Below, piece by piece: positions 52,867 through 62,139 of a DNA stretch of 64,000 nt. This DNA comes from Williamsia deligens (GTDB lineage Bacteria > Actinomycetota > Actinomycetes > Mycobacteriales > Mycobacteriaceae), in contig NZ_JAMTCI010000001.1 of NCBI RefSeq assembly GCF_024171765.1, positions 2,900,796-2,964,795 of the forward strand, given 5' to 3'. The position numbers were made by a program, and so were the translations under genes. The notes beneath the pieces are model-generated. The model saw only the letters and a program-made list of their open reading frames with translations. It ran no database searches and was not told the origin of the DNA. The number at the start of each line of letters is the position of its first letter. Position 1 is the first letter of the stretch.

Positions 52867-54011
52867 CCGAGGACGTCGCCGTGGCCGGTATCGCGCCGCG
52901 TCGTGGCGTCGGCGCGACCCTGCCCGACTTTCCCTGGGACTCCCTGGTCGGGGCGAAGACCCGCGCCGCCGCGCACCCCGACGGCATCGTCGACCTGTCG
53001 GTCGGCACCCCTGTCGACCCCATCGCCGACGTCGTCCGACGCGGTCTCGACGACGGCGCCGCGTTCCCCGGGTATCCGGCGACCGCCGGTACGGCGGACC
53101 TCCGCGAGGCCGCGGCCGCCGCGCTGGCGCGCCGCTACGGCTCGACCCCCCTCGACGGTTCGGCGATCCTGCCGGTCATCGGGACCAAGGAGGCGATCGC
53201 GTCGATCGTCTCGCTGCTCGGGTTCGGTCCGGGCGACGAGATCGTCATCCCCGAGGTCGCCTACCCGACCTACGAGGTGGGCGTCCTCCTCGCCGGCGCC
53301 ACCCCGGTGCGTTCCGACGCGCTCTTCGCGCTGGGTCCGTCGCGGCCGGGCGCGATCTTCCTCAACTCCCCGTCGAACCCGACGGGCAAGGTGCTCGGCG
53401 TCGACCACCTCCGCAAGGTGGTCGGGTGGGCGCGCGAGCGCGGCACGATCGTCATCTCCGACGAGTGCTACCTCGGCCTGGCGTGGGACGCCGAGGCCAT
53501 CTCGATCCTCGATCCGCGGGTGTGTGACGGCGACACGACCGGCCTGCTCGCGGTGCACTCGCTGTCGAAGATCTCGAACCTGGCCGGGTACCGCGCCGGG
53601 TTCCTCGCCGGCGACGAGGCGTTGATCGGCGAGTTGCTGGCCGTGCGCAAGCACGCGGGCCTCATCGTCCCGTTCCCCGTCCAGACGGCGATGACCGCGG
53701 CGCTCGGCGACGACGTCCACGTCGCCGATCAGCGCGAGCGCTACCGCGCGCGGCGCATCGCGCTGGCGACCGCGGTGCGTCATGCGGGCTTCACCATCGA
53801 CCACTCCGAGGCCGGCCTGTACCTCTGGGCCACCCGCGGTGAGCCGTGCCGCGACACCGTCGCGTGGTTGGCGGAACTCGGGATCCTCGCCGCACCCGGC
53901 GAGTTCTACGGGCCCGCGGGGGCGCGGCACGTCCGCATCGCCCTCACCGCGACCGACGAACGCATCGCCGCCGCCGTCGCACGGCTCACCCAGGCATCCG
54001 CCGAGGCCTGA
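52863..54011 (+). CDS. dapC: Succinyldiaminopimelate transaminase
   Basis: The 382-residue fold-type I aminotransferase has [47 protein letters not shown] and the PLP lysine in [16 protein letters not shown]. The C-terminal [12 protein letters not shown] carries the substrate-carboxylate arginine. It makes N-succinyl-LL-2,6-diaminopimelate in lysine and peptidoglycan precursor synthesis. Its neighbours dapD and dapE act in the same branch. GTG start coupled to fdxC. Confidence 0.93.
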   Translation: MTEDVAVAGIAPRRGVGATLPDFPWDSLVGAKTRAAAHPDGIVDLSVGTPVDPIADVVRRGLDDGAAFPGYPATAGTADLREAAAAALARRYGSTPLDGSAILPVIGTKEAIASIVSLLGFGPGDEIVIPEVAYPTYEVGVLLAGATPVRSDALFALGPSRPGAIFLNSPSNPTGKVLGVDHLRKVVGWARERGTIVISDECYLGLAWDAEAISILDPRVCDGDTTGLLAVHSLSKISNLAGYRAGFLAGDEALIGELLAVRKHAGLIVPFPVQTAMTAALGDDVHVADQRERYRARRIALATAVRHAGFTIDHSEAGLYLWATRGEPCRDTVAWLAELGILAAPGEFYGPAGARHVRIALTATDERIAAAVARLTQASAEA

Positions 54012-54020
54012 CCGACGGGT

Positions 54021-54086
54021 TCTGCCCACTCGGCGGCCGGTTTCGGCACACTCGGGGAGCGGTATGTGCCCACTCGGCGAGTGGGG
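54021..54086. repeat. 22-bp tandem repeat array, three units
   Basis: Three exact-period units (54021-54042, 54043-54064, 54065-54086) share the core TGCCCACTCGGCG or GGCACACTCGGGG. On the opposite strand this is CGCCGAGTGGGCA, the same family as CGCCGAGCGTGCA at 47995-48110. Again it lies exactly between convergent genes (dapC and dapD), suggesting a 3'-end role. Confidence 0.8.
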
Positions 54087-54093
54087 CGCGGGG

Positions 54094-55050
54094 TCAGTCG
54101 TTGGCGTGCAGGGCCTCGTTGAGGGCGATGCCGTCGCCCTTCCACGGCACGACCTCGACGGCGCCGCTGACGCTGTTGCGCCGGAAGAGCAGGTTGCTGC
54201 GACCGGACAGGTCGCGTGCCTTCACGGTGGTGCCGTCGGGCCCGGTCACCTTCGTCCCGGCCGTGACGTACAGCCCGGCCTCGACGACGCAGTCGTCGCC
54301 GAGGGAGATGCCGCAGCCCGAGTTCGCGCCCAGCAGGCAGCGCTTGCCCAGCGAGATCACCGTCGTGCCACCGCCGGACAGGGTCCCCATGATCGACGCG
54401 CCACCGCCCACGTCGGAGCCGTCGTCGACGACGACGCCCGCGGAGATGCGGCCCTCGACCATCGAGTTGCCCAGCGTGCCGGCGTTGAAGTTGACGAAGC
54501 CCTCGTGCATGACGGTGGTGCCGCTCGCGAGGTGGGCGCCGAGCCGGACACGGTCGGCGTCACCGATACGGACACCCGACGGGACCACGTAGTCGACCAT
54601 GCGGGGGAACTTGTCGACGGAGTGGACGGCGACGGGTCCGCGGGCCTTCAGCCGCGCGCGGGTCAGCTCGAATCCCTCGACCGCACAGGGGCCGTGGTTG
54701 GTCCACACGACGTTGCTCAGCAGACCGAACTGCCCGTCGAGGTTGGCGCCGTGCGGCGCGATCAGCCTGTGCGACAGCAGGTGCAGGCGGAGGTAGACGT
54801 CGTGGGCGTCGGTCGGCGGCTGCGACAGGTCGGCGATGGTCGTCCGGACCGCGACGAGCGAGACGCCGCGCGCCTCGTCGACCGACACCAGTGCGGCGAG
54901 ATCGGCGGGGACGTCGTCACCCGAGAGGCGTTGCGTACCCGCCTCGCCGCCCGCACCCAGTTCGGGTGCGGGGAACCAGGTGTCGAGGACCTTGCCGTCG
55001 TCGGTGATGGTGGCGATGCCGACCCCGGACGCAGACGTTGCTTCAGTCAC
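54094..55050 (-). CDS. dapD: 2,3,4,5-tetrahydropyridine-2,6-dicarboxylate N-succinyltransferase
   Basis: A 318-residue left-handed beta-helix transferase of the actinobacterial DapD type. [54 protein letters not shown] shows the hexapeptide repeats. [29 protein letters not shown] follows, with the conserved NSGCGI loop. It succinylates tetrahydrodipicolinate with succinyl-CoA, producing the substrate of dapC. Transcribed on the opposite strand from dapC and dapE, as in M. tuberculosis Rv1201c. Confidence 0.95.
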   Translation of the reverse strand: MTEATSASGVGIATITDDGKVLDTWFPAPELGAGGEAGTQRLSGDDVPADLAALVSVDEARGVSLVAVRTTIADLSQPPTDAHDVYLRLHLLSHRLIAPHGANLDGQFGLLSNVVWTNHGPCAVEGFELTRARLKARGPVAVHSVDKFPRMVDYVVPSGVRIGDADRVRLGAHLASGTTVMHEGFVNFNAGTLGNSMVEGRISAGVVVDDGSDVGGGASIMGTLSGGGTTVISLGKRCLLGANSGCGISLGDDCVVEAGLYVTAGTKVTGPDGTTVKARDLSGRSNLLFRRNSVSGAVEVVPWKGDGIALNEALHAND

Positions 55051-55068
55051 GGCTCGTGACCCTACCGG

Positions 55069-55734
55069 TCAGTCCGAGTCCACCTGGACGCGGAAGCGGT
55101 CGCGCGAGGAGTGCAGATCCCACAGCTTCTCGGCGAGGGCGGCCGGGTTCTTCTCCGGGTGGTCCTCGGAGATCGCCCCGCCGATGATCAGCTGCGAGAC
55201 CTGGATGCCCTCCTCGCCGAGCACCTCGTTGAGCAGCTCCGCGTACGCGGCCTGACCGGCGAACGCGACGGACGTCCCTGTCACAGCGCGGCCGGGCTTC
55301 ACCGCCGACCCGCCGTTGACGAACAGGATGGTGCCCCGGTTCTCGCCGAGGAACCGCATCCCGGGCACCACCTGGTGGACCGCGGCGATCGGACCGTAGA
55401 TGGAGAACTCGACCGGACCGACCATGTCGGCGGGTGTCGTCTCGAGCACAGGCCGCATGAAGTCCTTCTGCGGCAGAGGGCTGTACTGCAGCACCTCGAT
55501 CGGTCCGAGAGTCTCGGTGACCTGCTCGAGCGCGGCGGCGATGGACGCCGGGTCGCGCACGTCGGCGGTGAAGCCCCGAGCGTGGACCCCGTCTTTGCCG
55601 AGGTCGTCGGCGAGGGCGTCCAGCCGTCCCTGGTTGCGCGAGATCAGTCCGACGGAGAAGCCCTCCGCACCGAAACGGCGGGCCACCGCCGCACCGAGTC
55701 CTGCACCTGCACCGACGATCGCGAGTGTTGTCAT
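55069..55734 (-). CDS. SDR-fold protein lacking the usual catalytic Tyr-x3-Lys
   Basis: The 221-residue protein has a Rossmann start [31 protein letters not shown], with Arg indicating [20 protein letters not shown] is the usual adenine-binding acidic segment. In place of Ser-Tyr-x3-Lys it has [10 protein letters not shown] and then [19 protein letters not shown], without a properly spaced Lys. It may be an atypical reductase or a non-catalytic NADPH-binding protein. It lies 18 bp downstream from dapD's start on the same strand and diverges from dapE. Confidence 0.75.
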   Translation of the reverse strand: MTTLAIVGAGAGLGAAVARRFGAEGFSVGLISRNQGRLDALADDLGKDGVHARGFTADVRDPASIAAALEQVTETLGPIEVLQYSPLPQKDFMRPVLETTPADMVGPVEFSIYGPIAAVHQVVPGMRFLGENRGTILFVNGGSAVKPGRAVTGTSVAFAGQAAYAELLNEVLGEEGIQVSQLIIGGAISEDHPEKNPAALAEKLWDLHSSRDRFRVQVDSD

Positions 55735-55804
55735 GACAGCGACAACTCGCGTGTGCGCCAGTGGCATTCCCCGTCGGGCGCGACCGCGATTAACCTCGTG
55801 CCCT

Positions 55805-56917
55805 GTGAGCACCCCCGTCCTGGACCTGCACGCCGACCCCGTCGAGCTGACCGCCGCACTCGTCGACGTCCCGAGCGTGTCCGGCGACGAGGCCGCTCTG
55901 GCCGACGCCGTCGAGGCGGCACTGCGTGCGCAGACGACGGGTTTCCAGATCGTGCGGCACGGCAACCGTGTGCTCGCCCGCACCGACCGCGGTCTGCCGG
56001 GACGGGTCATCCTCGCCGGCCACCTCGACACCGTGCCCATCGCCGACAACGTCCCGCACCGTCGGACCACCGACGGCGACGACACCGTGCTGCACGGCTG
56101 CGGCACCGTCGACATGAAATCCGGCGACGCCGTGTTCCTGCACCTGGCCGCGACCGTGGCCGACCCGGCGCACGACCTGACGCTGATCTTCTACGACCTC
56201 GAGGAGGTCGAGGCGACACGCAACGGACTCGGGGTGATCGAACGCGAACTCCCCGAGTGGCTCGCCGCGGACGTCGCCATCCTCGGGGAGCCGACCGGCG
56301 GTCTCATCGAGGCCGGCTGCCAGGGCACGCTGCGGGTGCGACTGTCGGCCACGGGGGTCCGGGCGCACTCGGCACGATCGTGGATGGGGGAGAACGCGAT
56401 CCACCGACTCGCCGGGGTCCTCGACGTCCTCGCCGCATACCGGCCGCGACGGGTCGACATCGACGGCTGTGAGTACCGGGAGGGCCTGTCGGCCGTCGCG
56501 ATCACCGGCGGTGTCGCGGGCAACGTGGTCCCGGACGCGGCGTCGATCGACGTCAACTTCCGGTTCGCTCCCGACCGCAGCACCGACGACGCGCTCGCGC
56601 ACGTCCGCGAGACGTTCGCCGGCCCCCTCGACGCCGGCGACGTCGAGCTCGCCGTCACGGACCTGTCCCCGGGTGCTCTGCCGGGCCTGTCGCATCCGGC
56701 GGCCCGGGCGCTGGTCGACGCCGCGGACGGTCGGTTCCGCGCGAAGTTCGGGTGGACCGACGTGTCGCGGTTCGCCGCGCGGGGCGTCCCCGCGGTGAAC
56801 CTCGGCCCCGGCGACCCGAGCCTGGCCCACCGGCGCGACGAGAGGGTGTCCGCGGCCGAGATCCGCTCCGTGGCCGAGACGCTGCGCCGATATCTGACCA
56901 CGCCGCTGCGGCACTGA
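55805..56917 (+). CDS. dapE: Succinyl-diaminopimelate desuccinylase
   Basis: A 370-residue M20 metallopeptidase: [15 protein letters not shown] (first zinc His and Asp), [18 protein letters not shown] (bridging Asp), [14 protein letters not shown] (catalytic Glu pair), [17 protein letters not shown] and the dimerisation domain [18 protein letters not shown]. The C-terminal [17 protein letters not shown] carries the last zinc His. It releases LL-diaminopimelate and succinate. GTG 55805 is the only start that fits the N-terminus. It completes the succinylase branch with dapC and dapD. Confidence 0.94.
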   Translation: MSTPVLDLHADPVELTAALVDVPSVSGDEAALADAVEAALRAQTTGFQIVRHGNRVLARTDRGLPGRVILAGHLDTVPIADNVPHRRTTDGDDTVLHGCGTVDMKSGDAVFLHLAATVADPAHDLTLIFYDLEEVEATRNGLGVIERELPEWLAADVAILGEPTGGLIEAGCQGTLRVRLSATGVRAHSARSWMGENAIHRLAGVLDVLAAYRPRRVDIDGCEYREGLSAVAITGGVAGNVVPDAASIDVNFRFAPDRSTDDALAHVRETFAGPLDAGDVELAVTDLSPGALPGLSHPAARALVDAADGRFRAKFGWTDVSRFAARGVPAVNLGPGDPSLAHRRDERVSAAEIRSVAETLRRYLTTPLRH

Positions 56918-56979
56918 ACGGTGCGCGTCGGCACGTGCGCGGCGGCGTCGTGTGCGATCGCTCGACTACCGTTTCGGAC

Positions 56980-57789
56980 GTGTCATCCGATGTCGATCCC
57001 ACCCCACCCGCACCGCTGAGCTACGCCGGCGCCAGTTGCCGTCGCCGCGCCGCGGACGACCCCGCGTCGACCTCCGACCACCGCCTGCTGGACACCACCG
57101 ACCTCGACGCCCGCAGTGACCTCGACGGGCGTCTGCGAGCGGACCGCGCCGAGCGGGATCCTTGGCGCGTCCTGCGGATCCAGTCGGAGTTCGTGGCCGG
57201 GTTCGACGCGCTGTCAGGGGTCTCGTCGGCGGTGACGGTCTTCGGGTCGGCCCGGACGCCGCGCGACGCACCGGAGTACGCGATGGGCGTCGAACTGGGG
57301 GCGGCGCTGGCCCGCGCCGGACTCGCGGTCATCACCGGCGGGGGACCGGGTGCGATGGAGGCGGCCAACCGCGGTGCGGCCGAGGCGGGCGGCACCTCGA
57401 TCGGGCTGGGGATCGAGCTGCCGTTCGAGCAGTCGTTGAACGACTGGGTCGATCTCGGCGTGAACTTCCGCTATTTCTTCGCCCGCAAGACGATGTTCGT
57501 GAAGTACGCGCAGGCCTTCGTCTGCCTCCCGGGCGGCTTCGGCACCCTCGACGAGTTGTTCGAGGCGTTGACCCTCGTCCAGACCCGGAAGGTCACACGC
57601 TTCCCGATCGTCCTGCTGGGGACCGCGTACTGGGGTGGCCTGATGGACTGGATCCGGACGACGCTGCTCGACGCGGGCACCGTGTCACAGGCCGACGTTG
57701 ATCTGTTGACCACCACCGACAGTGTCGACGAGGCGGTCGAGGTGGTCACCCGCGCCATCGCCGAGCGAGCTGCCGGCGGCGCCGCGTGA
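56980..57789 (+). CDS. LOG family protein (TIGR00730-type Rossmann fold), long form
   Basis: The 269-residue protein has an N-terminal tail of about 80 hydrophilic residues, then VTVFGSARTPRDAPEYAMG, ITGGGPGAMEAANRGAAEAGG and FVCLPGGFGTLDELFEALTL. The GGGxxGxM and PGGxGTxxE motifs mark the LOG (lysine-decarboxylase-like) family, which cleaves nucleoside 5'-monophosphates, including cytokinin ribotides. RYFFARKTMFVKYA supplies the phosphate-binding Arg/Lys. Its stop overlaps the start of a second LOG gene. Confidence 0.88.
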   Translation: MSSDVDPTPPAPLSYAGASCRRRAADDPASTSDHRLLDTTDLDARSDLDGRLRADRAERDPWRVLRIQSEFVAGFDALSGVSSAVTVFGSARTPRDAPEYAMGVELGAALARAGLAVITGGGPGAMEAANRGAAEAGGTSIGLGIELPFEQSLNDWVDLGVNFRYFFARKTMFVKYAQAFVCLPGGFGTLDELFEALTLVQTRKVTRFPIVLLGTAYWGGLMDWIRTTLLDAGTVSQADVDLLTTTDSVDEAVEVVTRAIAERAAGGAA

Positions 57790-58322
57790 GCGCGATCTGC
57801 GTCTACTGCGCGTCGGGCCCCGTGCCGCAGCGATACGTCGACCTGGCCACGGAACTCGGTACCGCGCTCGCCGCCGGCGGCCACACGCTGGTCTCGGGCG
57901 GCGGGAACATCTCGATGATGGGTGCGGTCGCGCGCGCCACCCGCGCCGGTGGCGGCCGCACGGTGGGCGTCATCCCCCGCGCCCTGGTCGACAGGGAGGT
58001 CGCCGACGTCGACGCCGACGACCTCGTCGTCACCGACACCATGCGCCAGCGCAAGCAGCTCATGGACGACCGGGCCGACGGGTTCATCACCCTTCCCGGG
58101 GGCGTCGGGACGCTGGAGGAACTGTTCGAGACCTGGACCGCGGGCTACCTCGGCATGCACGACAAGCCGGTGGTGCTGCTCGACGCGTTCGGATTCTTCC
58201 GGCCGCTGCTCGACTGGCTCGAGCACCTGCGGGGCGACGGATTCGTGTCCGAGTCGGCGCTGGGGCACCTCCGTGTGACGGATTCTGTGACCCGCGCCAT
58301 CGCGCTCTCTACCAGCCGGTAA
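57786..58322 (+). CDS. LOG family protein, short form (Rv1205-like)
   Basis: The 178-residue second LOG protein: ICVYCASGPVPQRYVDLA, LVSGGGNISMMGAVARATR, MRQRKQLMDDRADGFITLPGGVGTLEELFETWT. It matches the position of M. tuberculosis Rv1205, the phosphoribohydrolase that produces cytokinins and whose build-up causes toxic aldehydes when the proteasome is lost. The GTG start overlaps the preceding LOG stop, so the two may form a hetero-oligomer or act in sequence. Confidence 0.9.
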   Translation: MSAICVYCASGPVPQRYVDLATELGTALAAGGHTLVSGGGNISMMGAVARATRAGGGRTVGVIPRALVDREVADVDADDLVVTDTMRQRKQLMDDRADGFITLPGGVGTLEELFETWTAGYLGMHDKPVVLLDAFGFFRPLLDWLEHLRGDGFVSESALGHLRVTDSVTRAIALSTSR

Positions 58323-58375
58323 CCTCTGTCACAGCAAGTGCCATCGTCGGTGAAGTCAGTGTGGGGAGCAGCCGA

Positions 58376-60157
58376 GTGACGACCGAAGCCCGTTCGCGTG
58401 TCGGAGTGACAGACATGGCCAAGGGGGTGCTGGGGCTGACGACCGACGCCACCGTGATGTTGCGCCACGCCCCGGGGTTCCTGTTGCGCAAGCCGACCTC
58501 CACGCAGACGATCGGCAGCCTGTTCGCCAAGCGGGCCAAGGACCACCCGGACCGCCCCTTCCTGCGGTTCGAGGGCCGGTCGTACACCTACGGCGAGTGC
58601 AACCGGCGCATCAACCGCTGGTCGGCCCTCCTGGCCGAGAAGGGTGTGACGGAGGGCGACGTCGTCGGCGTGCTCGCCAAGAACACCCCCGAGACGGTGC
58701 TGGCGATGATCGCCGTGGTCAAGCTCGGCGCGATCGCGGGGATGCTCAACTACAACCAGCGCGGCAACGTCATCGACCACAGCCTCGGTGTCCTCGAGGC
58801 CGACGTCCTCATCCTCGATCCCGACGCGCGCGAGGCACTGGACTCCGCGTCGGAGTCGTCGGTGCCGAACCAGGTGCTGACGTTCGACGACATCGAGTAC
58901 GAGTCGAAGGACAAGAGCGAGTCCGAGCCGTCGGTCACCGCGACGCTGCCGGCGACGACCAAGGCGTTCTACATCTTCACGTCGGGGACGACGGGGATGC
59001 CGAAGGCCAGCGTGATGTCGCACTTCCGCTGGCTCACGGGCATGTCGGGCATCGGCGGCATGGGTGTCCGCCTCCGCCACGACGACACCATGTACGCCTG
59101 CCTGCCGCTCTACCACAACAACGCGTTGACGGTCTCGCTGTCGTCGGTGCTCGGCGCCGGCGCCTGCCTGGCCATCGGACGCAGCTTCTCGGCGTCGAAG
59201 TTCTGGGACGACGTCATCCTCAACCGCGCCACCGCCTTCTGCTACATCGGCGAACTGTGCCGCTACCTGCTGGCGCAGCCGGAGAAGGACACCGACCGCA
59301 AGCACTCGGTGCGTGTCGCCGTCGGCAACGGGATGCGCGCGGAGATCTGGGACGAGTTCAAGAAGCGTTTCGGCATCGAGCGGATCGTCGAGTTCTACGC
59401 CGCCAGCGAGTCGAACCTGGCCTTCATCAACATCTTCAACCTCAACCGCACCGCCGGCTACTGCCCGCTGACGTACAAGATCGTCGAGTACGACGGCGAG
59501 ACGGGTGACGCGGTCCGCGACGACAAGGGGCGCGTCAAGGAGGTCGGTAAGGGTGAGGCCGGGCTGCTGATCTCCGAGATCAACGATCGCATCCCCTTCG
59601 ACGGGTACACCGACCCGAAGGCCACCGAGAAGAAAATCATCAAGGACGCCTTCAAAGAGGGCGACAAGTGGTTCAACACCGGTGATCTGATGCGCGACCA
59701 GGGGTTCTCGCACGTCGCCTTCGTCGATCGTCTCGGCGACACCTTCCGGTGGAAGGGCGAGAACGTCGCGACCACGGAGGTCGAGGGCGGCCTGGACGGC
59801 GACTCCCAGATCGGACAGTCGGTGGTGTTCGGCGTCGAGATCCCCGACACCGACGGCAAGGCCGGGATGGCGGCGGTGACGCTGAAGTCGGGCGACAAGC
59901 TCGACGGTGCGCAGTTGGCCAAGCACCTGTACGACGCCCTGCCGTCCTATGCGCTGCCGCTGTTCATCCGCGTGGTGGAGTCACTCGAGCAGACCTCGAC
60001 CTTCAAGACGATGAAGGTCGAGCTGCGTGAGCAGGGCTACAGCGACGTCGGCGACGACCCGCTGTACGTCCTCGCGGGCAAGTCCGACGGGTACGTCGAG
60101 TTCTACGACGGCTACGTCGAGGACGTCGCCGCGGCCAAGGCACCCCGGAACTCCTGA
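58376..60157 (+). CDS. fadD6: Very-long-chain acyl-CoA synthetase family protein
   Basis: A 593-residue AMP-forming ligase of the FATP/VLACS branch: FYIFTSGTTGMPKASVMSHFRW (P-loop), FYAASESNLAFINIFN (A5), WFNTGDLMRDQGFSHVAFVDRLGDTFRWKGENVATTEVE (A7-A8) and FKTMKVELREQGYSDVGDDPLYVL (C-terminal Lys region). It activates fatty acids or similar acids to acyl-CoA at the membrane. Length and position match M. tuberculosis FadD6 (Rv1206). GTG 58376 has GGGGAG eight bases upstream. Confidence 0.9.
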   Translation: MTTEARSRVGVTDMAKGVLGLTTDATVMLRHAPGFLLRKPTSTQTIGSLFAKRAKDHPDRPFLRFEGRSYTYGECNRRINRWSALLAEKGVTEGDVVGVLAKNTPETVLAMIAVVKLGAIAGMLNYNQRGNVIDHSLGVLEADVLILDPDAREALDSASESSVPNQVLTFDDIEYESKDKSESEPSVTATLPATTKAFYIFTSGTTGMPKASVMSHFRWLTGMSGIGGMGVRLRHDDTMYACLPLYHNNALTVSLSSVLGAGACLAIGRSFSASKFWDDVILNRATAFCYIGELCRYLLAQPEKDTDRKHSVRVAVGNGMRAEIWDEFKKRFGIERIVEFYAASESNLAFINIFNLNRTAGYCPLTYKIVEYDGETGDAVRDDKGRVKEVGKGEAGLLISEINDRIPFDGYTDPKATEKKIIKDAFKEGDKWFNTGDLMRDQGFSHVAFVDRLGDTFRWKGENVATTEVEGGLDGDSQIGQSVVFGVEIPDTDGKAGMAAVTLKSGDKLDGAQLAKHLYDALPSYALPLFIRVVESLEQTSTFKTMKVELREQGYSDVGDDPLYVLAGKSDGYVEFYDGYVEDVAAAKAPRNS

Positions 60158-60177
60158 CCCGCCCGACAACTCCTGAC

Positions 60178-61080
60178 GTGCGCCCGGAGTCGATCGACCC
60201 CGCGCCGCATACGGGGTGGTTCCCCACCCTGTGCGGCCGACCCGTCGACCCCACCCGCGCGCTCGTCATGGCCATCGTCAACCGCACACCGGACTCCTTC
60301 TACGACGGCGGCACCGCGTTCACCGACACCGGCGCGATGGACCGGGTCGCGCAGGCGGTGGACGAGGGCGCCGACATCGTCGACATCGGCGGAGTGAAGG
60401 CCGGTCCGGGCGACGTCGTCGACGCCGCCGAGGAGATCCGCCGGGTGGTGCCGTTCGTGGAGTGGGTCCGCGGGCGGTACCCCGACCTCGTCATCAGCGT
60501 GGACACGTGGCGGTCCGACGTCGCGCGCCGCGCCTGCGGAGCCGGGGCGGACCTGGTCAACGACACCTGGGCCGGCGCCGACCCGGACCTGGTGCACACC
60601 GCCGCGGACTGCGGCGCGGGGATCGTGTGTTCGCACACCGGCGGCGCGACGCCCCGGACCCGTCCCCACCGTGTGCGCTACACCGATGTCGTCGCCGACG
60701 TCCTGGCCGAGGTGACCGCCGCCGCCGAGCGTGCGGCTCGCGCGGGGGTGGCCGACGACGGCATACTGATCGATCCCACGCACGACTTCGGGAAGAACAC
60801 GCACCACGGGCTCGCGCTGTTACGCCATGTGAACATTCTCGTTAACACCGGCAGACCGGTGCTGATGGCACTGAGCAACAAGGATTTCGTAGGGGAGACT
60901 CTGGGCGTGGGCCTGGAGGACAGGCTGGAGGGAACCCTCGCAGCCACCGCACTCGCCGCCTCGGCGGGAGCGCGGGTCTTCCGAGCCCATGAGGTCGCCG
61001 CCACACGGCGAGTGGTCGACATGGTCGCCGCGATAGCGGGTACACGTCCACCGGAGAGAACAGTCAGGGGACTCGCATGA
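60178..61080 (+). CDS. folP2: Dihydropteroate synthase homologue FolP2
   Basis: The 300-residue TIM barrel resembles dihydropteroate synthase, but key loops differ. VMAIVNRTPDSFYDGG keeps the pterin/diphosphate loop, while DIGGVKAGPG replaces the canonical DxGGESTRPG that binds p-aminobenzoate. SNKDFVGETLG replaces SRKSFLG-like. The M. tuberculosis FolP2 paralogue is reported to lack dihydropteroate synthase activity, so the gene probably has another role. Its coupling to gpgS (overlapping ATGA) suggests a link with methylglucose polysaccharide synthesis, possibly structural. Confidence 0.9.
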   Translation: MRPESIDPAPHTGWFPTLCGRPVDPTRALVMAIVNRTPDSFYDGGTAFTDTGAMDRVAQAVDEGADIVDIGGVKAGPGDVVDAAEEIRRVVPFVEWVRGRYPDLVISVDTWRSDVARRACGAGADLVNDTWAGADPDLVHTAADCGAGIVCSHTGGATPRTRPHRVRYTDVVADVLAEVTAAAERAARAGVADDGILIDPTHDFGKNTHHGLALLRHVNILVNTGRPVLMALSNKDFVGETLGVGLEDRLEGTLAATALAASAGARVFRAHEVAATRRVVDMVAAIAGTRPPERTVRGLA

Positions 61081-62066
61081 CCGCCAACCGAACACGGATG
61101 TGGCCGGCACCGGCCGATGTGGACCCGCAGGCCCTGGCCTGGTCGGAGACCCACACCTTCGAACGACCCGACTTCGACATCGACGAGCTGATCGCGGCCA
61201 AGCGCGGTCGCACCGTCTCGGTCGTGTTGCCCGCACTCGACGAGGAGGAGACGGTCGGCACCGTCGTCGCCTCGATCACCCCGCTTCTCGGCACCCTCGT
61301 CGACGAACTCATCGTCCTCGACTCCGGGTCGACCGACGCCACCGCCGAGCGGGCGATCGCCGCCGGGGCGCGGGTGGTGAGCCGCGAGGCCGCGGTGCCC
61401 GAGCTGCCGCCGGTCGCCGGCAAGGGTGAGGTGCTGTGGCGGTCCATCGCGGCGACCACCGGCGACCTCATCGCCTTCGTCGACTCCGACCTGATCGACC
61501 CTGACCCGCAGTTCGTCCCCAAGCTCCTCGGGCCGCTGCTCCTCGACCCGTCGGTCCAGCTGGTCAAGGGCTACTACCGCCGTCCCCTGCGCACCGGGGG
61601 CACCGCCGACCCGAACGGCGGCGGACGGGTCACCGAGCTCGTCGCACGCCCGCTGCTCGCGTCGCTGAAGCCGGATCTCACGTCGGTCCTGCAGCCGCTC
61701 GGCGGCGAGTACGCGGGTACCCGGGAGTTGCTGGCGTCGGTGCCGTTCGCGCCCGGGTACGGCGTCGAGATCGGACTCCTCATCGACACCTACGACCGGT
61801 ACGGCATGGCCGGGATCGCCCAGGTCAACCTCGGCGTCCGCACCCACCGCAACCGGCCGTTGATCGAGCTCGGTGTGATGAGTCGTCAGATCGTGGGGAC
61901 GTTCATGCGGCGCTGCGGTATCGACGACTCCGGGGTCGGCCTCACCCAGTTCACCGCGCAGGAAGACGGCACCTTCACGCCGTTGACCACCGAGGTGCAC
62001 CTCGGTGACCGGCCGGCGATGAACACCTTGCGCCCACCCGTGTCACGAGGAGTGCGCGCGTCCTGA
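61077..62066 (+). CDS. gpgS: Glucosyl-3-phosphoglycerate synthase
   Basis: A 329-residue GT81 retaining glycosyltransferase: VSVVLPALDEEETVGTVVASI, LDSGSTDATAERA, GKGEVLWRSIAATTGDLIAFVDSDLIDPDP (the DSD metal motif), LVKGYYRRPL and PLGGEYAGTRELLASVPFAPGYGVEIGLL. It joins glucose from a nucleotide sugar to 3-phosphoglycerate, the first step of methylglucose lipopolysaccharide synthesis. These polysaccharides bind fatty acids and control their chain length. Coupled to folP2 as in Rv1207-Rv1208. Confidence 0.95.
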   Translation: MTANRTRMWPAPADVDPQALAWSETHTFERPDFDIDELIAAKRGRTVSVVLPALDEEETVGTVVASITPLLGTLVDELIVLDSGSTDATAERAIAAGARVVSREAAVPELPPVAGKGEVLWRSIAATTGDLIAFVDSDLIDPDPQFVPKLLGPLLLDPSVQLVKGYYRRPLRTGGTADPNGGGRVTELVARPLLASLKPDLTSVLQPLGGEYAGTRELLASVPFAPGYGVEIGLLIDTYDRYGMAGIAQVNLGVRTHRNRPLIELGVMSRQIVGTFMRRCGIDDSGVGLTQFTAQEDGTFTPLTTEVHLGDRPAMNTLRPPVSRGVRAS

Positions 62067-62087
62067 CCGCCGGTGTGGTCCCATCTG

Positions 62088-62101
62088 TAGAACACGTTCC
62101 A
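62088..62101. promoter_or_regulatory. KstR-like operator
   Basis: TAGAACACGTTCCA fits the KstR consensus TnnAACnnGTTnnA at every fixed position, with the inner palindrome GAAC-AC-GTTC. It lies 38 bp before the start of an SDR gene, in the promoter zone. KstR is the TetR repressor of cholesterol and steroid catabolism in mycolic-acid actinomycetes. Confidence 0.7.
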
Positions 62102-62139
62102 GTTCTGGGCGTGTCCTGCACGGCGATGGGAGTGCACGC

